NCBI GenBank assembly: GCA_934157035.1
Contig: CAKPHG010000002.1
Coordinates: forward strand, 124,001 to 188,000
From: an uncultured Clostridia bacterium
Lineage (GTDB): Bacteria > Bacillota > Clostridia > TANB77 > CAG-508
Direction of reading: 5' to 3'
Length of the DNA: 64,000 nt
Shown piece after piece: positions 49,787-59,532 of this stretch (positions are counted from its first letter, which is position 1; each line of letters begins with the position of its first letter). The notes below the pieces were generated by a model, which was given only the letters and a program-made list of their open reading frames with translations, did not search any database and was not told where the DNA came from. The position numbers and the translations under genes are program-made.

Positions 49787-52700
49787 ATGAAAAAATTATT
49801 ACATGTAGGATTAGATGTCGGGTCTACAACAGTAAAAATAGTAGTAATGGATGAAGATTTAAATATTATATATAGAAATTATCAAAGACATTTTTCAGAT
49901 ACTAAAAATACAGTTTGTAATGTTTTAGATGATCTAATTTTAAAATATGCAGATTGCCTATTTACAGTTGCATTAACTGGTTCTGGTGCAATGTCTGCTG
50001 CTAAATTTTTAGACTTGCCTTTTATTCAAGAAGTTGTTTCTTGTAAAAGAGCAGTAGAAAAATATATTCCACAGACAGATGTTGTAATAGAACTTGGTGG
50101 AGAAGATGCAAAAATTATATATTTTGATAAATCAATAGAACAACGTATGAATGGAACTTGCGCAGGTGGTACAGGAGCATTTATAGACCAAATGGCTTCC
50201 CTTTTAAACACAGATACAGCTGGTTTAAATGAACTTGCTAAAAACTACAAAATGATTTATCCAATAGCTTCTCGTTGCGGTGTATTTGCAAAAACTGATA
50301 TACAACCATTACTTAATGAAGGTGCTGCAAAAGAAGATATTGCTGTTTCTATTTTTCAAGCAGTTGTAAATCAAACAATAAGTGGTTTAGCTTGTGGTAG
50401 ACCAATACGTGGAACAGTAGCATTTTTAGGTGGTCCTTTAAACTATTTATCTGAACTTAGAAATAGATTTATTGAAACTTTACATTTAGATGATAGTCAT
50501 GTTGTTGTTCCAGAAGAAGCTCATTTACTAGTTGCAAAAGGAGCTGCTTTAGACTCTTTAAATACAAAACCTATTTCTAACGAAAAATTAAAAAGTAAAA
50601 TAGAAGTATTAAGAAATTCACATGATGATACTACAAATCCACTAGCTCCTTTATTTAAAACAGATGTTGAATATGAAGAATTTAAAACAAGACATGAAAA
50701 AGATAAAGTAAAAAAAGCTAACTTAAAAGATTTTAGCGGAGATGTTTTTATAGGAATTGATGCAGGTTCTACTACTACAAAATTGGTAGTAATAGATAGT
50801 GAAGGAACTTTATTATATTCTTTATATGGAAGTAACGAAGGAAATCCCCTTCAAAGTGTTATAAAAATGCTAAAAAAACTATACGCTGAAATGCCTGAGA
50901 CTTGTACTATTAGATATAGTGGTGTTACGGGTTATGGTGAAAAATTAATACAAACTGCTTTAAATGTAGATTTAAATGAAATAGAAACAATAGCTCATTA
51001 TACAGCAGCAAAAGAATTTATGCCAAATGTAACTAGTATAGTTGACATTGGCGGGCAAGACATGAAATACATAAAAATGAAAAATGGTGCTATAGATAAT
51101 ATTATGCTTAATGAAGCTTGTTCTTCTGGATGTGGTTCTTTTATAGAAACATTTGCAAAAAGCTTAAATCTTTCTATTGAAGAATTTGTTGAAAGTGCAC
51201 TAGAAGCAAGAAGACCTGTAGATTTAGGTTCTCGTTGTACAGTATTTATGAATTCTAAGATTAAACAAGCACAAAAAGAAGGATATAGTGTTGGAGACAT
51301 ATCTGCTGGACTCTCTTATTCAGTTATAAAAAATGCTATTCAAAAAGTTATGAAAGTTAGAGATGTTAAAACACTTGGCGCACACATAGTTGTTCAAGGT
51401 GGAACATTCTATAATGATGCTGTACTTCGTGCTTTCGAATTAATAGTTGGAAGAAATGTTGTAAGGCCAGATATTGCAGGCTTAATGGGAGCTTATGGAG
51501 CAGCACTTCTTTCTAAAGAACAATATGAAGCAAATTTAGATATGGAATATCACTCAACCATTTTAGGTTTAGAAGATTTAGATAAACTAGAAATAACAAC
51601 TTCACATGTACGTTGCAATGGATGTGAAAATCATTGTTTACTTACAATAAATAAATTTAGTAATGGTTCAAAATATATTTCTGGAAATCGTTGTGAAAAA
51701 GGTGCAGGAAACATTTTAGATAAAAAAGACCTACCAAACGTAATGAAATATAAATATGAAAGATTATTTGGTTATGAACCTTTGCCAGAAGAAAAAGCAA
51801 CACGTGGAACAATAGGTATCCCTAGAGTTTTAAATATGTATGAAGATTATCCATTTTGGTTTACTTTCCTTACAAATTTAGGATTTAGAGTAATACTTTC
51901 AGAAAAAAGTAATAGAAAAACATACGAAAAAGGTATGGAATCTATGCCTTCTGAATCTGTATGTTTCCCTGCTAAACTTTCACATGGTCATATTGTAAGT
52001 TTAATAAAACAAGGAATTAATACAATTTTTTACCCTTGCGTACCTTATTCTAGAAAAGAATATGAAAAAGCAGATAATCATTATAATTGTCCTATAGTAA
52101 TTTCATATTCTGAAGTATTAAAAAATAATGTAGAAGAATTAAAAGATAAAAATATTAAATTCTTAAATCCATTTTTACCTTTTGAAGCAAAAACTTTAGC
52201 CGAAACTATAATGGATTTACCTGAATTTAAAGAATATAATTTTACTAAAAAAGAATTATTACAAGCAGCTCAAAAAGCTGAAGAAGAATATCAAAATTAC
52301 AAAAATGACATACGTAAAAAAGGTGAAGAAACATTAAAATATATTAATGAAAATAAATTACATGGTATTGTATTAGCTGGAAGACCTTATCATACAGACC
52401 CTGAAATAAACCATGGAATTGATACTTTAATTACTTCTTTAGGACTATGTGTTTTAACAGAAGATAGTGTTTCACATTTAGCAGAAGCAAAACGTCCTTT
52501 AAGAGTTGTAGATCAATGGGTATATCATGCAAGATTATATGCTGCAGCAGATTTTGTCGGAAAACAAGACAATTTAGAATTAGTACAATTAAATTCATTT
52601 GGTTGCGGTGTAGATGCTGTTACAACAGATCAAGTTGAAGAAATTTTATCAAGCTATAATAAAATGTATACTTTAATTAAAATAGATGAAATTAACAATT

Positions 52701-54112
52701 TAGGTGCTGTACGTATTCGTATTCGTTCACTTTTAGCTAGTATGAAAAAACGTGAAACATTACAAAAAGAAGTTTCAAATGGAAATTATGAATGTAATAA
52801 AGTAATATTTACAAAAGATATGAAAAAAGATTACACAATATTAATTCCACAAATGGCACCTATTCATTTTGAATTAATTGAATCTGCTGTACGCTCTTGT
52901 GGTTATAAAGTAGAACTTTTAAGAAATTGTACAGATCATACTGTAGAAACAGGTTTAAAATACGTAAATAATGATGCTTGTTATCCTTCAATTTTAACAA
53001 CTGGTCAAATGATAGAAGCTCTTCAATCTGGAAAATATGATTTAGATAGAACTGCTTTAATAATGTCACAAACAGGTGGCGGATGTAGAGCAACAAACTA
53101 TATAGGATTTATTCGCAAAGCATTAAAAGATGCTGGTTTCGAAAAAGTTCCTGTTATATCATTTAATGTTGTTGGTATGGAAAAAATGCCAGGCTTTAAA
53201 ATAACAATTCCTTTGATTGAGAGATTATTAAAATGTGTTATTTATGCAGATTTACTTCAAAAAATGCTTACAAAAAATAGAGCATATGAAATAAATAAAG
53301 GTGAAACAGAAAAATTATTTAATACGTGGATGGATAAATGCAAAAAAATGGTAGAAAAATCTACTATGAAAGAATTTAAACAAAGTATTTATGATATTGT
53401 AAATGATTTTGAAAAAATAGAATTAGATACTTCTGTAGAAAAACCTAAAGTAGGAATTGTTGGAGAAGTATTAATTAAATATCATCCTTTCGGAAATAAT
53501 TTTGTTGCAAACAAATTAGAAGAAGAAGGCGCAGAAGTAATATTACCAGACTTTATGGGATTTATTAAATTTATTGCAACACACAAAATTACATTTAATC
53601 AATTAATAAAAACAGATAAATTTAAAGCAAAAGTATTTAAAACAGCAATTAAATTAATCGATATTTTAGAAAAAGATATGCGTATAGCTTTAGCTAATTC
53701 TAAAAAAGGTTATTTACAACCTTGTGATATATGGCATTTAGAAGAACAAGTTAAAGATGTTTTATCCATAGGAAATCAAACGGGCGAAGGTTGGTTTTTA
53801 ACAGCTGAAATGATTGAATATATGGAACATGGCATTACAAATATTGTTTGTGTTCAACCATTTGCTTGTCTTCCAAACCATGTTGTAGGAAAAGGTGTTA
53901 TAAAAACTATTAGAAACAAATATCCTGAAGCAAATATTTCACCTATAGATTATGACCCAGGTGCTAGTGAAGCAAATCAAACAAATAGAATTAAATTATT
54001 AATGACTGTGGCAAAAGATAATTTAAAAAATAAACAAAATTCAAAAAATGCAATTAGAAAAGAAAATGTTACAGATCAAACAGATAAAAAAGAAATAATA
54101 AATAATAATTAA
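49787..54112 (+). CDS. Acyl-CoA dehydratase activase-type protein, two ATPase domains plus dehydratase-like part
   Basis: A 1441-residue protein. Two BadF/BadG/HgdC-type ATPase domains follow one another (phosphate-loop starts GLDVGSTTVKIVVMDED at about residue 7 and GIDAGSTTTKLVVIDSEG at about residue 322). Each has the Cys-containing loop that ligates a [4Fe-4S] cluster in activases (NGTCAGGTGAF; NEACSSGCGSF). Then come a DUF2229 domain with Cys-rich start (CNGCENHC) and a HgdB-like C-terminal part (GGGCRATNY). Such fused proteins are common in Clostridia; the physiological substrate is unknown. Ribosome site AAAGGAGAAA. Confidence 0.9.
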   Translation: MKKLLHVGLDVGSTTVKIVVMDEDLNIIYRNYQRHFSDTKNTVCNVLDDLILKYADCLFTVALTGSGAMSAAKFLDLPFIQEVVSCKRAVEKYIPQTDVVIELGGEDAKIIYFDKSIEQRMNGTCAGGTGAFIDQMASLLNTDTAGLNELAKNYKMIYPIASRCGVFAKTDIQPLLNEGAAKEDIAVSIFQAVVNQTISGLACGRPIRGTVAFLGGPLNYLSELRNRFIETLHLDDSHVVVPEEAHLLVAKGAALDSLNTKPISNEKLKSKIEVLRNSHDDTTNPLAPLFKTDVEYEEFKTRHEKDKVKKANLKDFSGDVFIGIDAGSTTTKLVVIDSEGTLLYSLYGSNEGNPLQSVIKMLKKLYAEMPETCTIRYSGVTGYGEKLIQTALNVDLNEIETIAHYTAAKEFMPNVTSIVDIGGQDMKYIKMKNGAIDNIMLNEACSSGCGSFIETFAKSLNLSIEEFVESALEARRPVDLGSRCTVFMNSKIKQAQKEGYSVGDISAGLSYSVIKNAIQKVMKVRDVKTLGAHIVVQGGTFYNDAVLRAFELIVGRNVVRPDIAGLMGAYGAALLSKEQYEANLDMEYHSTILGLEDLDKLEITTSHVRCNGCENHCLLTINKFSNGSKYISGNRCEKGAGNILDKKDLPNVMKYKYERLFGYEPLPEEKATRGTIGIPRVLNMYEDYPFWFTFLTNLGFRVILSEKSNRKTYEKGMESMPSESVCFPAKLSHGHIVSLIKQGINTIFYPCVPYSRKEYEKADNHYNCPIVISYSEVLKNNVEELKDKNIKFLNPFLPFEAKTLAETIMDLPEFKEYNFTKKELLQAAQKAEEEYQNYKNDIRKKGEETLKYINENKLHGIVLAGRPYHTDPEINHGIDTLITSLGLCVLTEDSVSHLAEAKRPLRVVDQWVYHARLYAAADFVGKQDNLELVQLNSFGCGVDAVTTDQVEEILSSYNKMYTLIKIDEINNLGAVRIRIRSLLASMKKRETLQKEVSNGNYECNKVIFTKDMKKDYTILIPQMAPIHFELIESAVRSCGYKVELLRNCTDHTVETGLKYVNNDACYPSILTTGQMIEALQSGKYDLDRTALIMSQTGGGCRATNYIGFIRKALKDAGFEKVPVISFNVVGMEKMPGFKITIPLIERLLKCVIYADLLQKMLTKNRAYEINKGETEKLFNTWMDKCKKMVEKSTMKEFKQSIYDIVNDFEKIELDTSVEKPKVGIVGEVLIKYHPFGNNFVANKLEEEGAEVILPDFMGFIKFIATHKITFNQLIKTDKFKAKVFKTAIKLIDILEKDMRIALANSKKGYLQPCDIWHLEEQVKDVLSIGNQTGEGWFLTAEMIEYMEHGITNIVCVQPFACLPNHVVGKGVIKTIRNKYPEANISPIDYDPGASEANQTNRIKLLMTVAKDNLKNKQNSKNAIRKENVTDQTDKKEIINNN

Positions 54113-54131
54113 TTATTCTTTTTTACAAAAT

Positions 54132-54168
54132 AAAAAATGTTGATATTAATTTTATATCAACATTTTTT
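54132..54168. terminator. Bidirectional terminator
   Basis: AAAAAATGTTGATAT (54132-54146) and ATATCAACATTTTTT (54154-54168), 15-bp perfect arms between convergent genes. Confidence 0.85.
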
Positions 54169-54172
54169 TATT

Positions 54173-55447
54173 TTAATATACTCCACCATCAGCTATAATA
54201 TAAGTTTCTTCATTTCCATCTAGTATTGAAATTTCAACTGATATATAATCTTCTTTATATTTACAATAAATAGATATTTTTGAATCTCCTACAGAACCTT
54301 CACCATATCCTAGAGATCTATCATAATTTATCTCATATTTATCATACACAAGCTTTCCGTTTTTATTTTGTATGCTTATTTCTCCCCAAGCTTCGTTTCC
54401 ATTTACAAATACTCTAGCTCCGTAATTTCCTGCTACTTCTTCTGCAGATGGATATTTATTATTTCCCTGTACTGTTGAAATTGTATCTATATAACCTGTA
54501 CTTACATCTGATAATGTTCTTCTTTCTCCTCTTCCATTATCATTATTTGAAAATCCTTCAAATACTTCTTCAAATTTTTCTCCAAATTCTCCTGACTTTA
54601 TATCAGAAAAATTAATATTAAGTAAAAGTGTTGGTAATACACAACTTAATACTATTATACAAATAATAACTATTGGAATTATTATATATAATGACTTATC
54701 TTTTTGTTCCACTTCTCCAACTACTCTAATATGTGTATTTTTAGATTGCCATTTCAACATTTCTATTGGTAACCATAAACCAAATATACCAAATGTTATT
54801 ATTGTTAAGAACCACCATAAAATATATCTTCCAAATAAAGAAATTGCTTTTCCATCAAAAGCTAATCTTTTTCTATTTATAATAGTATGTTTATTTATCC
54901 ATCTATATTTAAAACAAATTGTAAAAGGATATAATATACCAAAACTAATTAAATTTAATATTTTACAAAGTATATTTACTCCTATTAATTGAATTGTTTT
55001 GCCATCAAAAAAGCTTTCTTCTTTTTTATGATCTTCATCTTCAAAATGTAAATTAGATATTACCCATTTTGTTTTCTTTACTGGTACAAAAAATCCATAT
55101 ATTCCTAATGTTATAATAGTTAAAAATATCCATATAAATCTATTTACAAATAAATCTCCACCTGTACCCTCAAATTTCAATCTTTTGCCATTATATACTG
55201 TATGTTTAAATTGATATGAATATAACATACAATCAGCCCATGGAGCACCAATTCCTAATGTTACTGCTTTTATTAAAAAACTTAATATTCTCCATCCGAT
55301 TAATTCTAACAATCCACCATCAAAATATGAGTCTGTTCTTACTTGTTTTTTTTCTAATTCAACCTCTTGATAATCAACTTTTACTTCTTCAAAATTATTA
55401 TCTTTTTCTACTTTTGTTAGTTCTTCTTTTACATCTTTTTTCTCCAT
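54173..55447 (-). CDS. DUF898/YjgN-like membrane protein with internal duplication
   Basis: A 424-residue membrane protein. Two similar units of about 93 residues stand in tandem (about 40-132 and 145-237). Each starts with S-Y/F-F-D-G, contains a hydrophobic helix and a K/N-R-K/R-L-x-F-x-G motif, then WxFLTIITxGIxG and ends at K-W. This is the DUF898 (YjgN) pattern. A further membrane helix (about 250-276) is followed by an extracytoplasmic domain of about 145 residues. Function of the family is unknown. Confidence 0.85.
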   Translation of the reverse strand: MEKKDVKEELTKVEKDNNFEEVKVDYQEVELEKKQVRTDSYFDGGLLELIGWRILSFLIKAVTLGIGAPWADCMLYSYQFKHTVYNGKRLKFEGTGGDLFVNRFIWIFLTIITLGIYGFFVPVKKTKWVISNLHFEDEDHKKEESFFDGKTIQLIGVNILCKILNLISFGILYPFTICFKYRWINKHTIINRKRLAFDGKAISLFGRYILWWFLTIITFGIFGLWLPIEMLKWQSKNTHIRVVGEVEQKDKSLYIIIPIVIICIIVLSCVLPTLLLNINFSDIKSGEFGEKFEEVFEGFSNNDNGRGERRTLSDVSTGYIDTISTVQGNNKYPSAEEVAGNYGARVFVNGNEAWGEISIQNKNGKLVYDKYEINYDRSLGYGEGSVGDSKISIYCKYKEDYISVEISILDGNEETYIIADGGVY

Positions 55448-55488
55448 AAAATTTCCCCTTTTTTTTGATTATATATTATATTATTTAT

Positions 55489-56364
55489 TTATGCAATATT
55501 GTTTATTAATTCTTTTATTTGTTTAATTTTCCCTTTTGTTTCTATATATCCTAAATTATATAAATAATCTAATTTTGTTTTGTCCAATAATTGAATATTT
55601 TTTGTTTTTATTTTTAATAAATAATCTGCCCCATTTAATTCATAATTTGATAATTCTCTACATAATAATTCCATTGAACCACTTATTACATCAAACATAT
55701 TTATTTCATTTTTTTCTTTTATCTCATTTTGAAAAATAATAGAAATTACTTTTTGTGCACCACATTGTTTCAACTCTTTCCATGGTACATTTTCTCTTAT
55801 TCCTCCATCTACCATATAATTATCTTCAATTATGCAAGGTGAAAAAACTCCTGGATAGCTACAACTAGCCCTAACTGCTTTTCCTATATTAATATTATTT
55901 TTATAAATAATATTATCTGAATATTCTTTTCTATTTCTATTTTTTATTGATGAAAAAATATATACATCTCCTGTTTTTAAATTTACACATGGAATTAATA
56001 AATTTTTATTTATTTGATTAATATTATTTATTTCTTTTTTTGCACATTCTTTATTAATTAATTTTTCTATTTTTTTACCACTATTTAACCCTGTAATTAT
56101 TATTTTTCTTTTTATTAAAATTCCAAATATTAATTTGATTACATTTTTTATTTCGAAGTAATTAATTTTATTTATATATTTTTTAAATATTTCATAAATT
56201 TCATCTGAATTATATCCTACAGAATATAAACAGGCTACTATACTTCCAGAAGATGTACCCGCTATATAATCAAATTTTATATTTTCTTCTTCAAGCGCCT
56301 TTAATGCTCCAATATGCGCAACTCCTTTTATTCCTCCACCTGCAAAACAAATTCCTATACTCAA
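55489..56364 (-). CDS. Patatin-like phospholipase
   Basis: A 291-residue enzyme of the patatin family. Oxyanion loop GGGIKGVAHIGAL, nucleophile elbow GTSSG and catalytic Asp in DGGIRENVPW are all present, so a Ser-Asp lipase is expected. No signal peptide. I prefer TTG at 56364, six bases after AGGGTG; the GTG at 56373 overlaps it. Single gene beside an AT-only repeat tract. Confidence 0.92.
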   Translation of the reverse strand: MSIGICFAGGGIKGVAHIGALKALEEENIKFDYIAGTSSGSIVACLYSVGYNSDEIYEIFKKYINKINYFEIKNVIKLIFGILIKRKIIITGLNSGKKIEKLINKECAKKEINNINQINKNLLIPCVNLKTGDVYIFSSIKNRNRKEYSDNIIYKNNINIGKAVRASCSYPGVFSPCIIEDNYMVDGGIRENVPWKELKQCGAQKVISIIFQNEIKEKNEINMFDVISGSMELLCRELSNYELNGADYLLKIKTKNIQLLDKTKLDYLYNLGYIETKGKIKQIKELINNIA

Positions 56365-56395
56365 TAAAATCACCCTGATTAATTTTATTAAATAT

Positions 56396-56740
56396 TTTTT
56401 AATTTATTCTTTTTAAAATAAATTAAATTATTATTTTATTAATTAATTTTATTTTTTATTTTATTTATTTAATTATTTTTATTTTAATTATTTATTTTTA
56501 TTTAATTATTTATTTTTATTTTAATTATTTATTTTTATTTAATTATTTATTTTTATTTTAATTATTTTATTTTTATTTAATTATTTATTTTTATTTTAAT
56601 TATTTATTTTTATTTTAATTATTTATTTTTATTTAATTATTCTTTTTTTATTAATTATTTATTTTTTATTTATTTATTTTTTTTATTTATTTTTTTTATT
56701 TATTTTTTTTATTTATTTTTTTTATTTATTTTTTTATTAG
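56396..56740. repeat. Low-complexity AT tract with imperfect tandem repeats
   Basis: About 345 bases almost without G or C between the patatin gene and the gene at 56841. The first part is built of alternating TTATTTTTATTTTAATTATT and TTATTTTTATTTAATTATT units (about 14-15 bases each, 29-30 per pair); the last 100 bases are TTTATTTTTTTT units. No gene. It could expand or contract by slippage and might also be an assembly weak point. Confidence 0.85.
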
Positions 56741-56840
56741 ATTATTATTTCCCATTATTTACAGAGATAATGCTATTTATTAAATTTTATGTTATAATAA
56801 TATATAGCTACAAAATAAAAGAAAGGATAATGTAAAGAAC

Positions 56841-58157
56841 ATGATTCTAAATAGTAATCAAACCATAGCAGATAGTTTAAAACCTACATTTGAAAATGTA
56901 ACACGAGAATTTATAACAGAAACACTATATAAACTATTATTTAGTGATGAATTACCTAATTTTAGATTTATTTTTACTGAAACTGAAGCAATAGAATTTA
57001 TAGATAAGACTCTCTCAAATTATAGAAATCAATTTGATGATAAATCCTTTGTTTCACACTTAGAAGAAGAGCACAGAATAATATTACAAAGAATAAAGGA
57101 AAAGTCGAATGGTAATAGCATACAACCAGCAATGATAATAAATAATTATAAAGATTTCTTTGAACAGTTAAGAAGCTTTTACGAAAAGGATATAGAATTA
57201 TATTTTTTAAGAACAAATATGACAGGTTTCACTGTATATGAAAAAAATAATTGTTTTGAACAAATTTGGTTAAGAGCAACTCCAGAAGATTTTAATAATC
57301 CTGAAGAATTTTTAAGAAAACAAGTAGAAATGTTAAAAGATACGACTTTTGAGAAATATGATAAAGAAACTTATATAGGAAAATTAGGATTTTTAGATAA
57401 TAATATACTTTGTATAAAAAATGGAATTTCAAGAACATGGGATGAAAACTCTAGGGAAATAGAAATAACTATTTACGATAAAACTTTTTATAACAATACA
57501 GAACTTTTTGATAGACCACATTATACACTTCCTATTATACGATATGGAATATATGAGAAAAATGGAAAACGAGTTTGTTCTATAGGTTCTATACAAAATA
57601 CAAATGTATCTCAAAGCTCTTATGAACAGCCTAATATAAATAAAAAACTTAGAAATAAATCTTATAAATTAAATAATGGTATATCTGAAGAATACAGAGA
57701 AAAAGTAGATCCCAAAAGCATATTAGCATTAAGTATTTTTATTGACATTTTAAATCAAGAGGAAATTACAGACATTGAAGTTCCCTGTATGTATGTTTTA
57801 GACTATGAATATCATAGAAAAAGAAATAAAACAACTATTAAAAATTTTAAAGATTATTGGACAAAAGATAAAATTTCTAAATTTCCATCATCTTATCAAT
57901 CACAAAAAAATCACTTAAGCCATAATTATAATAAACAAAATTTAATAAGTGAAATAAAAACTGAAGGATTAATACGAAAATTTCAAAGATTATTAAATCA
58001 TTATCAAAGTGGAGTAATAGAAAGTTATCCTGGAGATATAGATAATTTTTTACACATTCATATACCTATTATAAAGTCTGAAACTGAAATTAAAGGTGGT
58101 ATTTTAGTAGAACTATATAGGTTAATATCTCAAAGATATCAAGACATAGAAAGATAA
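56841..58157 (+). CDS. Unknown 438-residue protein
   Basis: A soluble protein that I do not recognise, with no membrane segment or signal peptide. The C-terminal half has basic and aromatic patches (YEYHRKRNKTTIKNFKDYW) and ends with the sequence LVELYRLISQRYQDIER. The ribosome site AAAGGATAA stands rather far from the ATG (about 13 bases). It is a single gene between the AT tract and two tRNA-Ser genes, which is a favoured position for acquired DNA, so it might be accessory. Confidence 0.6.
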   Translation: MILNSNQTIADSLKPTFENVTREFITETLYKLLFSDELPNFRFIFTETEAIEFIDKTLSNYRNQFDDKSFVSHLEEEHRIILQRIKEKSNGNSIQPAMIINNYKDFFEQLRSFYEKDIELYFLRTNMTGFTVYEKNNCFEQIWLRATPEDFNNPEEFLRKQVEMLKDTTFEKYDKETYIGKLGFLDNNILCIKNGISRTWDENSREIEITIYDKTFYNNTELFDRPHYTLPIIRYGIYEKNGKRVCSIGSIQNTNVSQSSYEQPNINKKLRNKSYKLNNGISEEYREKVDPKSILALSIFIDILNQEEITDIEVPCMYVLDYEYHRKRNKTTIKNFKDYWTKDKISKFPSSYQSQKNHLSHNYNKQNLISEIKTEGLIRKFQRLLNHYQSGVIESYPGDIDNFLHIHIPIIKSETEIKGGILVELYRLISQRYQDIER

Positions 58158-58200
58158 TACACTATTTTAATTTATTCATAAATAAGATAATTTTATAAAA

Positions 58201-58229
58201 AAAATATAAGGTAATCAATACCTTATATT
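58201..58229. terminator. Terminator between the unknown gene and tRNA-Ser
   Basis: AAATATAAGGTA (58201-58212) and TACCTTATATTT (58218-58229) form a stem followed by T on both strands. Confidence 0.75.
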
Positions 58230-58232
58230 TTT

Positions 58233-58324
58233 TTGGCGGAAGCTGAGGGATTTGAACCCTCGCGGCCCTTGCGAACCCTAACAGTTTAGCAAACTGTCCC
58301 CTTCAACCACTTGGGTAAGCCTCC
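58233..58324 (-). tRNA. tRNA-Ser (GCU)
   Basis: A 92-base class II tRNA with long variable arm and encoded CCA; anticodon loop TTGCTAA (GCU), acceptor GGAGGCT, T-loop TTCAAAT. Paired with another tRNA-Ser 32 bases upstream. Confidence 0.95.
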
Positions 58325-58356
58325 AAATGTTTCAAGTTAAACTTTTAATAAAAAAA

Positions 58357-58448
58357 TGGCGCAGAGGGTGGGATTCGAACCCACGGTACGCTACAAACGC
58401 ACGCCAATTTTCAAGACTGGTGCCATAAACCAACTCGACCACCTCTGC
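58357..58448 (-). tRNA. tRNA-Ser (UGA)
   Basis: A 92-base class II tRNA with encoded CCA; acceptor GCAGAGG/CCTCTGC, anticodon loop CTTGAAA (UGA), long variable arm, T-loop TTCGAAT. Probably co-transcribed with tRNA-Ser(GCU). Confidence 0.95.
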
Positions 58449-58571
58449 ACATGTTACTATAATTCGTAACAGATATATATTAACACAAAAAAGCTTCCAT
58501 TGTCAATAGATAAATCCAAAAAACTTACTTATAAAACATAAATTTTTACTTTATAAATTCTAAAAAAATAA

Positions 58572-58593
58572 ACCTTAACATTTTTGTTAAGGT
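58572..58593 (-). terminator. Terminator after parB
   Basis: ACCTTAACA (58572-58580) and TGTTAAGGT (58585-58593), followed on the minus strand by TTATTTTTTTA. Confidence 0.8.
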
Positions 58594-58654
58594 CTATTTA
58601 TAAATGTGAAACATTTTTTAGTTTTACTTTCATTATTTTTCGCATTTTTTTATT

Positions 58655-59530
58655 TTAATCTCTGTTTATTAAATCTAACATTCTTTCTAGATCTTCATTA
58701 TTAGAATAATTAATTATTATTCTTCCACTTCTTTTTTTAGCATCTATTTTTACTTTTGTTCCAAAGAAACCTTGGAATCTATCTTCTATGTCTCTATAAA
58801 TTGCTTCATATTTTTTTCTATCTTCTTTTGTATTTTTACTAACATTTTTCTTGTTTTTTAGGCTTCTTTCTATATCTCTTACTGTTTGTCCTGTTTCTAT
58901 GATTTTCAATGCCATTTTATATTGTTGTTCTGGATCTTCAAATCCAAGTAATGAACGGCAATGTCCTTCTGTTAATTTTCCCTCTAATGCTAAATCTATA
59001 ACTCTTGGATCCAAATTTAAAATACGTAAGCAGTTTGTAACTGTACTTCTATTCATTCCCATTATATCTGCTAATTCTTGTTGTTTTAATCCATATTCGT
59101 CTATTAATTGTTTAAATCCTTTTGCTTTTTCTATTGGATTTAAGTCTTCTCTTTGTATATTTTCTATTAATGCTATTTCTTTTGTTTTTCTTTCATCATC
59201 ATTTCTAATTATACATGGAATTTCTGTAAGACCTGCTTTTTTTGATGCTCTCCATCTTCTTTCACCTGCAACTATTTCATAATATCCATCTTTTTTATTA
59301 ACAATAATAGGTTGAATAACTCCATATATTTTAATAGATTCAGCAAGTTCTTCTATTGCTTCCATATCAAAGTTTCTTCTTGGTTGATTTCTATTTGGTT
59401 CTATATCTACTATTTTTATTTTTTCAATTCTTTCTCCTTCTTTTACTTCTTCTTTTTTTATATCTTCTATAACTGTTTTATCACTAAATAATGCATCTAA
59501 ACCTTTTCCTAATCCCGTATTTTTAGCCAT
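58655..59530 (-). CDS. parB: Chromosome partitioning protein ParB/Spo0J
   Basis: A 291-residue CTP-dependent parS-binding clamp. Family motifs: PNRNQPRRNF, GVIQPIIV, GERRWRASKKAGL, then the helix-turn-helix (LKQQELADIMGMNRSTVTNCLRIL) and the C-terminal dimer domain. It lies 2 bases after parA. No full parS consensus was found in this window. Confidence 0.97.
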   Translation of the reverse strand: MAKNTGLGKGLDALFSDKTVIEDIKKEEVKEGERIEKIKIVDIEPNRNQPRRNFDMEAIEELAESIKIYGVIQPIIVNKKDGYYEIVAGERRWRASKKAGLTEIPCIIRNDDERKTKEIALIENIQREDLNPIEKAKGFKQLIDEYGLKQQELADIMGMNRSTVTNCLRILNLDPRVIDLALEGKLTEGHCRSLLGFEDPEQQYKMALKIIETGQTVRDIERSLKNKKNVSKNTKEDRKKYEAIYRDIEDRFQGFFGTKVKIDAKKRSGRIIINYSNNEDLERMLDLINRD

Positions 59531-59532
59531 TT

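Noticed and set aside
58604..58616. TGTGAAACA near parB (and again near 63221) as a parS site.
   Set aside because: Only the right half of the 16-bp parS palindrome TGTTTCACGTGAAACA is present, with one mismatch; the left half is missing in both places.
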